From: Lentisphaeria bacterium
GTDB taxonomy: Bacteria; Verrucomicrobiota; Lentisphaeria; Victivallales; UBA1829
Assembly: GCA_003526375.1 (NCBI GenBank)
Contig: DPDG01000007.1
Coordinates: 1 to 33,781 of the forward strand
Direction: 5' to 3'
Length of the DNA stretch: 33,781 nt
Position numbers and translations under genes: made by a program
Notes under the pieces: generated by a model
What the model saw: the letters and a program-made list of their open reading frames with translations, nothing else
Database searches by the model: none
Told to the model about the DNA's origin: nothing
Part shown: piece after piece, positions 6,895 to 16,518 of the stretch
Position numbering within the stretch: the first letter of the stretch is position 1
Layout of the letters: each line of letters begins with the position of its first letter

Positions 6895-8385
6895 ATGAAA
6901 CACTGGTTGCTGGGGGCGGCGCTTGTCGCCGTATGGCAGGGATTTGCCGCCGCGCCGGAACTGACGGCGGTTGCGGATCCGCTGGAAAGCTATTATCCGG
7001 TTCAGGGACGGATTGCCGGAACGCCGAAGATCCATTTGAATTTGTTTCACAGAGAATTCGGACTTGCGGCGCTGAGTCTGTATAATCCGACGCAGACGAC
7101 AATGTACTGCAGGATTACGGCGTCAGGCTTTGCCGGATTGAAAGTGACGCTGCGCGAAGCAGTTCATATCCGCGCCCGTCTGGGGCAGCTCCCCGCCGAC
7201 GTTCTGCCGGAACTCTCAAAAGACGGAGTGGTTGCCGTTCCCCCCAGAGAGAACCGGCAGATTTTCCTTGAATTCGATACGCGGAACGGAAAAGCGGGAA
7301 CCTGCCGCGGTCTCGTGACGGCGGTCAATCTGAAAGACAACAGCGTCGTATCACGGGAAATTTTCCTTGATGTGATTGCACAGAGCCTGCCGTCGCGTCA
7401 TCCCCTGCAGGTCATGACATGGGATTGCAGTCTGAGGCGGTCTTCTGGAAAGGAACGGGACAATCTGCTTGCCGAACTTCAGGATCATTATGTCAACAAC
7501 TTTCATGTCCTGGAAATGGCTCCGTGGAAAGCCGATGCCGAGGGCAATTTAGTGGGAATACCCGATTTTTCAAAACTGGACCCGATGCTGAAATTCCTGA
7601 AAGGAAAGGGGATGCTGCTGTTGCGGTGCGCCGCTCCGAATACGAAGAATGCGCCGGATATCCGGAGTGCGGCGGGAGCGAAGGCATACGGAAATTTTGT
7701 CAAAGCGCTGGCTGCCCACATGCAGGAAATGGGATTCGATTACAGCGAGTATGCGCTTTATCCGCTGGATGAAAATACCGGAGATGTTTTCCATGCCCAT
7801 GCCAAAGCCGCCAAAGCCGCCGACCCGAAGATCCTGATTTATGCGGACCCCGTTAAGAGCAAGGAAGAAATCAAACGTCTTACCGTCGATGGAAAATACT
7901 GTGAATATATGCAGTTCAATGCCGGTTTTCTCCGGCGTCAGGAGGTAATGGAGATGGCGCGTCCTCACCTGAAATTCATTTCCGCCTACTGGTGCCCGGT
8001 GATTCAGAAAAGACTCCGCCCGAACTGGTACCGGAACATGGGGCACGTCGCATGGCGTCTGAACTTGAACGGCATCGGTTACTGGACGAGCCTCTGGATG
8101 CCCGGCAGTGACAGATGGGGCGTGCCGTGGGATGATTTCCGGGGAAAGACGGCTTCCGCCGTGACCGTCTATCCTGCCCGGCATAATGAAAATGTGCCGA
8201 GCCGCCGCTGGAAGGCGTTTCGCGCCGGGTTGGAGGACTGGCTGGTGTTCGACCTGGTCCGCCGGAAAGGAAACGGGGCTCTGCTGAAAAAGATCGACGA
8301 GGCGCTTGACCCGAAAAAGGGATCGGCGGAAAAAGTGAAACGTGTTCGCGCCGAGTCGGTGGAATTTTTGAGGAAAGGAAATTGA
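6895..8385 (+). CDS. Secreted GH123/DUF4091-like glycoside hydrolase
   Basis: The 496-residue protein starts with a signal peptide (about residues 1-20, ending GFAAA-PEL). An N-terminal beta-rich region to about residue 165 is followed by a barrel-like catalytic region: MTWDCSLRR, a long stretch ending YPLDEN, then YWTSLWMPG. The C-terminal RRWKAFRAGLEDWLVF matches the R-x-x-x-x-R-x-G-x-x-D signature of DUF4091 proteins, relatives of the GH123 N-acetylgalactosaminidases. The acidic pair in YPLDEN is a candidate catalytic site by position; this is inference. The substrate is unknown. It is 22 bp from the pseudopilin gene and 4 bp from the next gene, clearly in one operon. Confidence 0.78.
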   Translation: MKHWLLGAALVAVWQGFAAAPELTAVADPLESYYPVQGRIAGTPKIHLNLFHREFGLAALSLYNPTQTTMYCRITASGFAGLKVTLREAVHIRARLGQLPADVLPELSKDGVVAVPPRENRQIFLEFDTRNGKAGTCRGLVTAVNLKDNSVVSREIFLDVIAQSLPSRHPLQVMTWDCSLRRSSGKERDNLLAELQDHYVNNFHVLEMAPWKADAEGNLVGIPDFSKLDPMLKFLKGKGMLLLRCAAPNTKNAPDIRSAAGAKAYGNFVKALAAHMQEMGFDYSEYALYPLDENTGDVFHAHAKAAKAADPKILIYADPVKSKEEIKRLTVDGKYCEYMQFNAGFLRRQEVMEMARPHLKFISAYWCPVIQKRLRPNWYRNMGHVAWRLNLNGIGYWTSLWMPGSDRWGVPWDDFRGKTASAVTVYPARHNENVPSRRWKAFRAGLEDWLVFDLVRRKGNGALLKKIDEALDPKKGSAEKVKRVRAESVEFLRKGN

Positions 8386-8389
8386 AGCG

Positions 8390-9433
8390 ATGAAAAATAT
8401 ATTCTGTCTTCTGCTTGCCGCTTTTGCTGTGACGGTCGCGGGAAATGAGCTGGCGACCGGCAGCAATGATATGGGGAAACTTGCGGCGTCCTGCCTGAAG
8501 AAAGGCGACGTCAAACCCTTTCGCGACGGCGACCGTGAGATTGCCCTGATCCGCGCTCACAACGGGTTCACCCGCATGACGCTCCGGATGCCGGAGGGCT
8601 CGCTTGGAAAATGCTATCTTCTGACTGTGACGGCAAAAGCCGATACCAGTGATGCGCAGATCATGCTTACGGAGGGATTCCTCTGGGGATCGAGCCAGAA
8701 AGTGAAACGGTTTATCCGCAAGGTCATTGCCGGAGACAATGAGTATGCGGAGTATGAAATCCCGTTTCAGGTGGAGGCTTTGCCGTTCTATGTGAATTTC
8801 GGCATTCTCTATGATGAAAAAGGGGAAATGCGGGTTGCCGGATTGAACCTTGCGGAGATTTCCGTTCAGAAGTTCAATGAACTGGCACGTGGAAACTCCG
8901 AATATCCCCGCGACCGGAGCCGGATCGAGCTTCTTGCCGCAGCAAAGGAGCGTCTGCTGAAGAGCACTGCCGCCATTGCCGGGAACTCAAAGCTTGCGCC
9001 TGCCCTGCGTGAATATGCAAAGAATCTTCACCGCAGGGTCAGCGCTCTCAGGATGGGTAAGGATGAAAAGTTGCTCAATGAGGCTGATCGCGTGATTGGC
9101 GATGCGGAGAAGATCGTTATCGTCGCCGGAAAAATCAACCCTGAAAAGGTTATGGCACGGAACGGCACGGTCCGCCTGCGGCTTTTCAACTTTCACGCGG
9201 AACATTCGGTATGGGCGCGTCTCGCGGCGGATGATCCGGGGGTGGAATACCGCATGGTTGCTCCGGACGGCGGCAAATATCTGCTGAACAATGCCGATCT
9301 TGTCAATCTGCCCGCCGGGGAAGGCGTGGAAGTGGAAATATCGGAACTCGGCAAATCCGCAGAGCTGACGGTGTATCCTCTGGATCATTTCGGCAGTGAC
9401 GTCTGGCGCAGAGTGAAGATTGAAAATCAGTGA
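8390..9433 (+). CDS. Secreted protein of unknown function
   Basis: The protein has 347 residues with a clear signal peptide (MKNIFCLLLAAFAVTVAG). I do not recognise a named family. About residues 30-165 look beta-rich, like a carbohydrate-binding sandwich (alternating hydrophobic strands such as GKCYLLTVTAKA). A charged helical stretch follows to about 240 (LLAAAKERLLKSTAAIAG), then a second beta-rich C-terminal part. No catalytic motif is visible. The start lies four bases after the GH123-like stop. By context it may be a binding or accessory protein for the preceding enzyme. Confidence 0.8.
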   Translation: MKNIFCLLLAAFAVTVAGNELATGSNDMGKLAASCLKKGDVKPFRDGDREIALIRAHNGFTRMTLRMPEGSLGKCYLLTVTAKADTSDAQIMLTEGFLWGSSQKVKRFIRKVIAGDNEYAEYEIPFQVEALPFYVNFGILYDEKGEMRVAGLNLAEISVQKFNELARGNSEYPRDRSRIELLAAAKERLLKSTAAIAGNSKLAPALREYAKNLHRRVSALRMGKDEKLLNEADRVIGDAEKIVIVAGKINPEKVMARNGTVRLRLFNFHAEHSVWARLAADDPGVEYRMVAPDGGKYLLNNADLVNLPAGEGVEVEISELGKSAELTVYPLDHFGSDVWRRVKIENQ

Positions 9434-9448
9434 AGGAAGCAAACGGGA

Positions 9449-11656
9449 ATGAAAGTCTTGTCCTGTGAATATGATTTTGTGGTGGTTGGCGGCGGAGTCG
9501 CCGGAACCGTGGCGGCGATTGCGGCGGCGCGCCTCGGCGTGAAGACCGCACTGGTGCAGAACCGTCCGGTGCTGGGCGGTCCCTCCGGCTCGGAGTGCTG
9601 TCAGAACAGCGACGGCGCGTTCATCACCGGCGCGCCGGAGTATGTGAACCGCGGTGCAATGGAGACCGGCATTCTGGAGGAGATGAGGCGCGAGGCGTAT
9701 TATCGTTCCGCGAACGGCTGGCAGCAGCACTGGAGTCTCGTCATGCGGGAGTGGGCGGAGCGCGAAGTGAACCTGACGCTCCTGATGAATACGGAAGTCC
9801 ATGAGGTTGAGACCGAAAAGCACCGGATTGTCTCATTGAAAGCGCGTACGCTGGGCAGTGAAACGGAATACGTGCTGAAAGCCCCGCTTTTCGCGGACTG
9901 TTCCGGCGATTCCTTTGTCGGTTTTTCCGCAGGCGCGGAGTACCGCATGGGACGCGAGGCGCAGAGTGAATTCGGGGAATCGCTTGCGCCGGAAAAGGCG
10001 GATAAAAAGACAATGGGTTCGTCCATTGCGTTCCGCGCGGTCGATATGGGGCGCCCGGTCCCGTTCAAAGCGCCGGAGTGGGCTTATAAGATCCATTCCG
10101 ATGAAGACCTGCCGTACCGTCTGCACAACAATCCGAAGCAGGGCTACTGGTGGCTCGAATACGGCGGAGAACTTGATACGATTCATGACAACGAGGCGAT
10201 CTATCAGAAACTCCTTTCAATTCTGTTCGGCATGTGGGATCATGTGAAGAACGGCGGCGACCACGGCGCGGCAAACTACGCGATCAACTGGATCTCCGCG
10301 ATTCCTGCGAAACGGGAGTCGCGGCGGCTGACGGGCGATTACATCCTGACGCAGAACGATATCATGAATCATCCCGATTTTCCCGATGTGGTCGCATACG
10401 GCGGCTGGCCGATCGACATCCATCCGCCGGAAGGCGTGTTCGGCAAAGGGCATCCCGGCACGACTCCGCCTTTCATTTTTCCGGGCGTGTATTCCATTCC
10501 GTTCCGCTGTCTTTACTCGCGGAATATTGAAAATCTCCTGATGGCGGGACGCAATATCAGCGTGACGCATGTCGCCCTCGGTTCGACCCGTGTCATGGCG
10601 ACCTGTGCCCTCTGCGGGCAGGCGGCGGGAAGCGCCGCGGCGCTCTGCATGAAATATGGATGCACCCCGCGTGAACTCTGCGGAAACCGTATGCGTGAAC
10701 TGCAGGAGGTCCTTTACCGGCACGACCAGGTGCTGCCGTGGATGCCGCCGATGGAGGAAAAGATTTTCTCAAAGATCAGCGCGGACAGTGAAATGATTCT
10801 GAAAATCGAGTCGCCGGACGGTGAGCTGCCGCTGGTTCCGCCGGACGATGTTTCCGGAATTTATGATCCCTGCAATGTACCGCCCGCCGATCGCCGCCGC
10901 GGACAGATGTTTCCGGTTGCGTCGGATCATATCGACAGTATTGCAGTGCGTTTCCACAACCGTTCCGGCAGACCCGCAGCCGTGAAAGCGGTTCTGTATG
11001 AATCCCGTATTCCGGGCGTGTTCGAGGGAAAGGAACTTGCCGCAGGCGAGTGTCTTCTTCCTGTCGGAGAACATGTGGAAGGGGTGTTCCGATTTCATGT
11101 GCCGGTCTCCTGCCGGAGTGTGTTTTTGCTGCTGGAGGAGGTGCCGGGGGTATTTGTCTGCACGCGGAAACGGCATCTGCCGGGCGTTTACTGCAAGCCG
11201 GACGGATGCTATTTTTCCAATGACAATTTCTGTTTTACGGTTTTGCCGGAGCAGCATGTGTTCCAGCCGGAAAATGTCGCGGAGACACCGCCTCGTCCCG
11301 GCTTGAGCCCGAATCTCTGGATTTCAGATCCGGCTCAGGGGTTGCCGCAGACTTTGACGCTGACGTGCAGGGAGCCGCTGACATGTTCCTCCGTCGAACT
11401 CGTATTCGATACGAATCTCGATAAGAAGTCGCCGTATGGCGTTGCTGCGGAGTGCGTGAAGGACTACCGTCTTGAAGTTTTGCACGGGAATACCTGGTTC
11501 ACCGTTGTGGAAGTCGCTGGCAATTATCAGCGTGTGCGCAGACATTCCTTTGCACCGGAGAAGATATCGGCATTCCGCCTGACCGTTCTTGCCACGAACG
11601 GCGATCCCTCCGCGCGCCTTTACAACTTCCGCGTGTTCCGGCAGATTTCCGGGTAA
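9449..11656 (+). CDS. FAD-dependent oxidoreductase (pfam12831 type) with C-terminal beta-sandwich
   Basis: The protein has 735 residues and no signal peptide. The dinucleotide-binding start is VVVGGGVAGTVAA (residues 11-23), followed by GGPSGSECC. The late FAD contact region reads LLMAGRNISVTHVALGSTRVMATCALCGQAAG, the signature of pfam12831-type oxidoreductases. From about residue 480 the protein becomes beta-rich, and the end (about 630-735; WISDPAQGLPQTLTL, LYNFRVFRQ) resembles a discoidin or carbohydrate-binding sandwich. The substrate is unknown; members often occur in glycan loci. It is 15 bp after the previous gene and closes the operon. A cytoplasmic redox enzyme after two exported proteins suggests it acts on an imported product. 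Confidence 0.85.
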   Translation: MKVLSCEYDFVVVGGGVAGTVAAIAAARLGVKTALVQNRPVLGGPSGSECCQNSDGAFITGAPEYVNRGAMETGILEEMRREAYYRSANGWQQHWSLVMREWAEREVNLTLLMNTEVHEVETEKHRIVSLKARTLGSETEYVLKAPLFADCSGDSFVGFSAGAEYRMGREAQSEFGESLAPEKADKKTMGSSIAFRAVDMGRPVPFKAPEWAYKIHSDEDLPYRLHNNPKQGYWWLEYGGELDTIHDNEAIYQKLLSILFGMWDHVKNGGDHGAANYAINWISAIPAKRESRRLTGDYILTQNDIMNHPDFPDVVAYGGWPIDIHPPEGVFGKGHPGTTPPFIFPGVYSIPFRCLYSRNIENLLMAGRNISVTHVALGSTRVMATCALCGQAAGSAAALCMKYGCTPRELCGNRMRELQEVLYRHDQVLPWMPPMEEKIFSKISADSEMILKIESPDGELPLVPPDDVSGIYDPCNVPPADRRRGQMFPVASDHIDSIAVRFHNRSGRPAAVKAVLYESRIPGVFEGKELAAGECLLPVGEHVEGVFRFHVPVSCRSVFLLLEEVPGVFVCTRKRHLPGVYCKPDGCYFSNDNFCFTVLPEQHVFQPENVAETPPRPGLSPNLWISDPAQGLPQTLTLTCREPLTCSSVELVFDTNLDKKSPYGVAAECVKDYRLEVLHGNTWFTVVEVAGNYQRVRRHSFAPEKISAFRLTVLATNGDPSARLYNFRVFRQISG

Positions 11657-11719
11657 GGCTGGATTCCTTATGTTCCAGTGAGCCGGATTTTTTACTGGTG
11701 CTTTATGATTGCGGCGGTT

Positions 11720-14629
11720 TTATTTATCCGGTTGAATTTTTCTGAGCTGGAGCAGGATGGTAAGTTCCTGTCCCGGCTTTATCGTCTGCTTTGTGCCAAT
11801 CAATTCAAGAGAAGGAATCCCGTCTCCTGTCCACAGATATGCTTTTTCGGGAGGCGGGTTTCCTTTCCAGTTGAGTTCCCACCTGTTTGCATATTCTATC
11901 TGCTGTACGCCGTCAGCCGGAATATATATGTTTATGTCATGAGTGCCGGAAAGATCCAGCTTTGTTTTTCCGAATTTCACGACGGCATTTTTCTTTGGAA
12001 TATCGAACCTGTTATGATTCCAGTAGGCTATTTCAAGCGGTTTGCCGGATGTGTTTGCTATTCTGATTTCCGCCTGAATGTCAGAGAAATCCGGTGCAAT
12101 GGTAAAAGTCTTCCTCAATACGAGTCCTGCAAGACGCGGGTCTCTCATGGGATGTGAAAAATCCATCTTCAGAGAGTCGTTTGCCAGTCTGGGTGTTCCC
12201 GGCTGGTATGTCGCTTTTGCGTCATAGTTCCAGCGTGCTTCCACCGGATAATGGAATAAGTCCCGGAATATTCCTCCTGTTCCCTTTTTCTCATAATGAA
12301 CGCCTTTTGTTACGATTATTGCGCCATCGACATAGCGCACTTCCGCTTTGTTCCCATTTTTTTCGATATGGATTATTCCTTCTCCGTCATCTGAAATTTT
12401 CCAGCCTCCGACATTCAGGAGGACTTTTTTCCCCTCTGCCTTTTTTTCCGGCATGATTTCTGTTCCGGCGGCTTTCCACGTATCTTTTCGGATTTCAAAA
12501 AAACGGGCCGATGCTGGTTTTACTTCAATCCTTACGGTATCATTCTTCCCGAATACACGTTTTCCGTTCTCTGAAATGAGCATTTTCCCGTTCTCCGCAT
12601 TCATGAGGGAGAACCCGTCAATACCGCTCTTGAACTCAAAGATTCCTGATGTATATTCATCGGGATTGATCACTGCAAGAAGACGTTTTCCACCGGATTC
12701 ATAAATGCGTCCTTTTACAGGAGAATCGGGGATGATCCCGACCGTTTCCGCTTTTCCTCCGAAAAAGAAATCCTCATATTTGGCGATTGTCCCAAGCGCT
12801 TTCCGGAGAGCAAGTGCCTGACGTCCATCGAACGTATGATAACCGACGAACAGAACGATTTTTCTGGCTCCGAGCATGGCAGCCATGAGTGTTTCGAGAT
12901 ATACCGATTCCGGCGTAAGAAGACTGTAAGGAGGACTTGAACCGTTGCCGCGTTCATCGGATGTAAAGACAACCACGGATGTCGGATAATATTCCATCAT
13001 GGATTCCAGAGGTTCCCACAGCTGAGTAGGGCGCTGATAAATCTGCGGTTGATACTCGTCAAGTATTTTGTCATATTCATTCAGATTGCCGAAACACCGT
13101 TTGAGGAACAGCATTGCTTCCGGAGTTCGTTTCGCGGGTGTCGTAAGCGAACAGACGGAGGCTTTGATCCCGGCAGTGTGGCAGAATTCCGCGTAACACT
13201 GCATGATGGAACGCATCTGGGCGTTTTTGAATGCAAGATATTCTTCAGGGAATCTGGCTTCCAGCTTTTTTCCATCAGTTATTCCTCCTGTATTTTTTCC
13301 TGAATATTTTTCAAATGCGTCGATGCAATCGGGGCACATGTGATAATATTCTCCGAGATTCGGTTCAAAATTCCAGTTTGCCGAGGCTTCTTTCAGTCCT
13401 TTTGCCCATTTGGCGATTCGGGCGACCCTTTTTCGCAGATCGTCCTGCTTCAATAGTTTCGTCAGGCATCTTTCTTTTGCCGCCAGCCAGAAACAGAACT
13501 GTGGGGCGATTCCCTGATCACTAATTTTTTTCATATATTCGGGATTCATGAAACTCGCAGAGACGATTCCCGAACGCATCATTGCGGAGCTCCACAATTC
13601 GAGTGCTTTTTCATCGTCCACATGTGCCAGAAACGGGGCATACCATCCACCGACACTGAATTTTTTCGGCAGTTTTTCCTGTCCGCTTTTTACCGGTTTC
13701 AATACAAATGTTCCGCCGTCAATGCGCTTGCCGTCTTTCAGAATTTTCCAGTCCAGCGTTCCTGCCCCACTGGAGTAAAGCAGTCCGGTCCCGATCATTT
13801 GATTTGAAGCGAACTGCTTCATCGGAAGAATGGATTTCGGATGAAGCGGAATCGTGATTTTTCTGCCGGAAACGGCTGCTTTGGTTCCGGCAGTCTGTAC
13901 GCAGTAAAGCGGTGCTGCCGCCAGGAGCCGGAAATCCGCCGACGGTTCAAGTTCAAGCACATATCTGCCGGAAGATTCGGAGGAGTAGACGTAAAACAGC
14001 AGCGGATTTGCTTCATTTTCTATCGGATACAGCGTTTTTTCACTGTTGACCGAGGTCGGATAGAATTGGATAATATGTTTGTCGATGGCAACTTCCGTAA
14101 CGGACGCATCATCATAGCGGATCTCCCCCTCGCCGGAAAAACCGAGATGCATTGAAATGAGCCATGAACCTTTTTCCGAGGCGGGCATAAGGTAGTCGAT
14201 TATGGTTTCATGCCATTCATCTCCCGCCTTGACAACGGTGCTTTTTATACCTCCTATTCCGGCATACCCGCCCTCTGCATCATAACGGGTCAGTGTAAGA
14301 GTCCCTGCATTACCTTTGCTCCACACGGAAAACCTGTATTTTTTTCCCGCTTCGACTCTGATCTTGTTTGATGGCGTGAAATAGGCGGCAGCTTTCGGAT
14401 TTCCCTCCGGAATGGATATGAGCGCACAGCGTTTCCCCGTACGTGCTTGTGAAGAATCAATGCTGTGGAATTGAAAGACTTCCTTGAATGAGCGTATGGA
14501 CCAGTGGTTTACCGGACTGGAAAGCCGTCTGGGAATGCCTTCTTCAAACGATGGATTTCCGATGAGGTTTCCGGCATGGAGTGTGACGGAGAGAAAGAAC
14601 GGGAGAAAATACGGCAACTTCTTTTTCAT
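11720..14629 (-). CDS. Large secreted glycosidase-like protein
   Basis: The 969-residue protein has a signal peptide (MKKKLPYFLPFFLSVTLHA). Residues about 20-170 look like a carbohydrate-binding module: NLIGNPSFEEG opening, W, then beta strands. A beta-rich linker follows to about 310. The central region (about 320-670) reads like a (beta/alpha)8 glycosidase of clan A type, with WNFEPNLGEYYHMCPDC, TSDERG and an alanine-rich LMAAMLGARKIVLFVGYH. E in NLGEYY and E in SDERG are the best guesses for acid/base and nucleophile. The C-terminal 250 residues are beta-rich. I cannot name a GH family. It follows its pseudopilin gene by 11 bp and converges with the FAD gene across 63 bp that show no clear terminator. 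The composition is AT-richer than the flanks. Confidence 0.78.
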   Translation of the reverse strand: MKKKLPYFLPFFLSVTLHAGNLIGNPSFEEGIPRRLSSPVNHWSIRSFKEVFQFHSIDSSQARTGKRCALISIPEGNPKAAAYFTPSNKIRVEAGKKYRFSVWSKGNAGTLTLTRYDAEGGYAGIGGIKSTVVKAGDEWHETIIDYLMPASEKGSWLISMHLGFSGEGEIRYDDASVTEVAIDKHIIQFYPTSVNSEKTLYPIENEANPLLFYVYSSESSGRYVLELEPSADFRLLAAAPLYCVQTAGTKAAVSGRKITIPLHPKSILPMKQFASNQMIGTGLLYSSGAGTLDWKILKDGKRIDGGTFVLKPVKSGQEKLPKKFSVGGWYAPFLAHVDDEKALELWSSAMMRSGIVSASFMNPEYMKKISDQGIAPQFCFWLAAKERCLTKLLKQDDLRKRVARIAKWAKGLKEASANWNFEPNLGEYYHMCPDCIDAFEKYSGKNTGGITDGKKLEARFPEEYLAFKNAQMRSIMQCYAEFCHTAGIKASVCSLTTPAKRTPEAMLFLKRCFGNLNEYDKILDEYQPQIYQRPTQLWEPLESMMEYYPTSVVVFTSDERGNGSSPPYSLLTPESVYLETLMAAMLGARKIVLFVGYHTFDGRQALALRKALGTIAKYEDFFFGGKAETVGIIPDSPVKGRIYESGGKRLLAVINPDEYTSGIFEFKSGIDGFSLMNAENGKMLISENGKRVFGKNDTVRIEVKPASARFFEIRKDTWKAAGTEIMPEKKAEGKKVLLNVGGWKISDDGEGIIHIEKNGNKAEVRYVDGAIIVTKGVHYEKKGTGGIFRDLFHYPVEARWNYDAKATYQPGTPRLANDSLKMDFSHPMRDPRLAGLVLRKTFTIAPDFSDIQAEIRIANTSGKPLEIAYWNHNRFDIPKKNAVVKFGKTKLDLSGTHDINIYIPADGVQQIEYANRWELNWKGNPPPEKAYLWTGDGIPSLELIGTKQTIKPGQELTILLQLRKIQPDK

Positions 14630-14640
14630 TGTTTTTCCTT

Positions 14641-15399
14641 TTATTTGTAAATGTGATATCTTGCAAAACCGATCATATTCATGGATTCGGCTCCATAGTG
14701 TCCCGCATGCCCGTCAAGAAAGAACATGGTGGCCTTCCTGCTATGTGCGAATGCGACAAGCCCATATCCTATTTGCATCCTGTTGTAGAAAAAGATATAC
14801 GGCCCCGATACACTTTCGCGGTAAGTATCATTCAGATAATTGAATGTTGACGGCTTACGTATCCTGTTTCCGAATTTCGCATAATCCATCGGGTGGTAGT
14901 AGCCGCTTGTCGCCGATATTCCTGATGTCTGATACCATTGTATGGAATCGCAGGGAATGCCGTAGCCGTAGCTGTTGCTGTACCAGGCGCCGTCTCTCGC
15001 CTGTTCCTTCGGAAGCATTGTCGGACACATCGTTTTTGAATTGAAATGCCAGAATTCATAATATTTTGCATCACTCCGCGGAATGTATCCGGTATTCAGC
15101 AGTTTGACGTTATAGGCTTTTCCGTCCGGCATGCTCATCAGGCTCCAGCCTCCATAATCGTCGGTATATTCCATGGTTCTCAGCCCGAGTTGTTTTATCT
15201 GGTTGATGCATGCGATTCCGCGTGCCTTTTCCCGCGCTTTGTTGAGAGCCGGCAACAGCATTGCCGCCAGAATCGCAATAATTGAAATAACGATCAGAAG
15301 TTCGATTAATGTGAAAAATTTCATCGTGCGGAAGCAGAAAAACGGGGGGGTGTTGCTCTGGAATCCGGGAAAACGGAATTTTAATCTTTTTTTGTTCAT
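14641..15399 (-). CDS. Type IV pseudopilin-like protein with H-x9-DG motif and long leader
   Basis: The 252-residue protein has mature N-terminus FTLIELLIVISIIAILAAM (Phe29 as +1, Glu33 as Glu5). H-x9-DG appears as HSRKATMFFLDGH near the C-terminus. The AAGGAAG box six bases before the ATG ending at 15399 supports an unusually long 28-residue leader rich in basic and aromatic residues. The alternative start at M26 would give a normal short leader but has no obvious box. The start codon overlaps the regulator stop as ATGA, so translation should be coupled to the regulator. The glycosidase-like gene follows by 11 bp. Export by a prepilin peptidase and pseudopilus machine is expected; the function is otherwise unknown. 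Confidence 0.88.
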   Translation of the reverse strand: MNKKRLKFRFPGFQSNTPPFFCFRTMKFFTLIELLIVISIIAILAAMLLPALNKAREKARGIACINQIKQLGLRTMEYTDDYGGWSLMSMPDGKAYNVKLLNTGYIPRSDAKYYEFWHFNSKTMCPTMLPKEQARDGAWYSNSYGYGIPCDSIQWYQTSGISATSGYYHPMDYAKFGNRIRKPSTFNYLNDTYRESVSGPYIFFYNRMQIGYGLVAFAHSRKATMFFLDGHAGHYGAESMNMIGFARYHIYK

Positions 15400-16481
15400 G
15401 TTTCACTTCCTTGTATATTGATCTGTTTTAAAGAATCGCGTCTGATGATTTCTATCGGTTCGGGAACATATTCGACGGCTTCCGGCTGTTTGTGCCTTAT
15501 TTTGGCGAGAAGGGTTCGGGAGGCACATTTTGTGAAACCGGAAATGTTCTGGGTGCAAGCGGCAAGCGGCGGATTGAGAGTGCGTATGAATTCGGAATCG
15601 TCAAATGCTATCACAGACAGATCTTTGGGAATTTTTATGCCGGAACGGGCTGCAAGATCATATACCATAATTGAAAGAGAATTATGTGTGAGGATCAGTG
15701 CCGTCGGCGGCGCGGCGGATTTCATGATCTCCGTAAAGCGAAAAAGATTATTGTCGAAATTCCATGCCGGATTGACCGGAAGGCCAAGTTCCCACATGGC
15801 TTCCTGATATCCTTTGGAACGCATCGAACCCGAAAAATTTGTCTGCGATACGATGGCGATTCTGCGGTGTCCCAGATTGTAAAGATACTTTACAACGGAT
15901 TTTCCGGCATTCATATGGTCTGTTCCGAATGAAAATCCTGTTGATTCCGGATCGGCATATCCGACTGAAACGAGCGGCAGCCCCGCTTCTGCAAGTTCCC
16001 TGCTGTCCCGGAGAATTTCTTGCGAAGGGACAAGGATTAAAGCGCCTGCCAGTTCATAATCCCGCATCAGCTTTTCGTATTCGTTCGGATTGCATTTCAG
16101 TGAAACGACCTGATAACCGACAGCTGCCCAGAAATCGTAAAAGGTATTGAGGAACGGAGTGATGTAAGCTGAGTCGGGGATGATCACTTCATGACAGAAA
16201 AGACCGATGCGCTTTGATTCCGGCGAGGATTTTCCGGTAACGTAGGTGCCGGAACCGATACGCCGTTCAAGAAGCCCTTTCCTGACAAGTTCATTTATGC
16301 TGCGGCTGATGGTCACAGGAGTTGTCCCGAAATGTTTTGAAAGAAGCTTGTCTCCGGGAAAACGGCTGCCCGGTTCGGGTTTTTGAAGGCGCATCCATTC
16401 CTCCAGCAACATCGCATATCTGAGATATCTCGGAAAAGCGGATTTGCCATCATCATTCGTTTTCAGTGTGCTGAGTTTCAT
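15396..16481 (-). CDS. GntR/LacI hybrid transcriptional regulator
   Basis: The 361-residue protein has a GntR-type winged helix (about residues 18-84; FPGDKLLSKHFGTTPVTISR, wing GSGTYV) joined to a LacI-type sugar sensor domain with LGHRRIAIVSQ, PTALILTHN and LSVIAFDDSEF. It is the same architecture as the regulator at 4917, but the two sequences are clearly diverged, so this is not a recent duplication. It heads a three-gene operon with the pseudopilin (ATGA overlap) and the secreted glycosidase-like protein. The ribosome binding site is weak. A promoter lies at 16512-16539, with a palindrome across its -10. The effector is unknown, most likely a sugar. Confidence 0.88.
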   Translation of the reverse strand: MKLSTLKTNDDGKSAFPRYLRYAMLLEEWMRLQKPEPGSRFPGDKLLSKHFGTTPVTISRSINELVRKGLLERRIGSGTYVTGKSSPESKRIGLFCHEVIIPDSAYITPFLNTFYDFWAAVGYQVVSLKCNPNEYEKLMRDYELAGALILVPSQEILRDSRELAEAGLPLVSVGYADPESTGFSFGTDHMNAGKSVVKYLYNLGHRRIAIVSQTNFSGSMRSKGYQEAMWELGLPVNPAWNFDNNLFRFTEIMKSAAPPTALILTHNSLSIMVYDLAARSGIKIPKDLSVIAFDDSEFIRTLNPPLAACTQNISGFTKCASRTLLAKIRHKQPEAVEYVPEPIEIIRRDSLKQINIQGSET

Positions 16482-16506
16482 CGTTGCAAGCTTTCTTTAT
16501 TTTACT

Positions 16507-16518
16507 ATATAATTATAT
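16507..16518. promoter_or_regulatory. Palindrome over the -10 of the second regulator
   Basis: ATATAATTATAT is a perfect 12-bp palindrome covering the -10 hexamer of the minus-strand promoter, the same placement as the dyad at 4870-4895. It is AT-only, so chance is a real alternative. Confidence 0.35.

Noticed and set aside
11657..11719. Intrinsic terminator between the convergent FAD and glycosidase-like genes
   Set aside because: Only a loose CCAGT/ACTGG pairing with a long loop is visible; the T-run lies within the loop.
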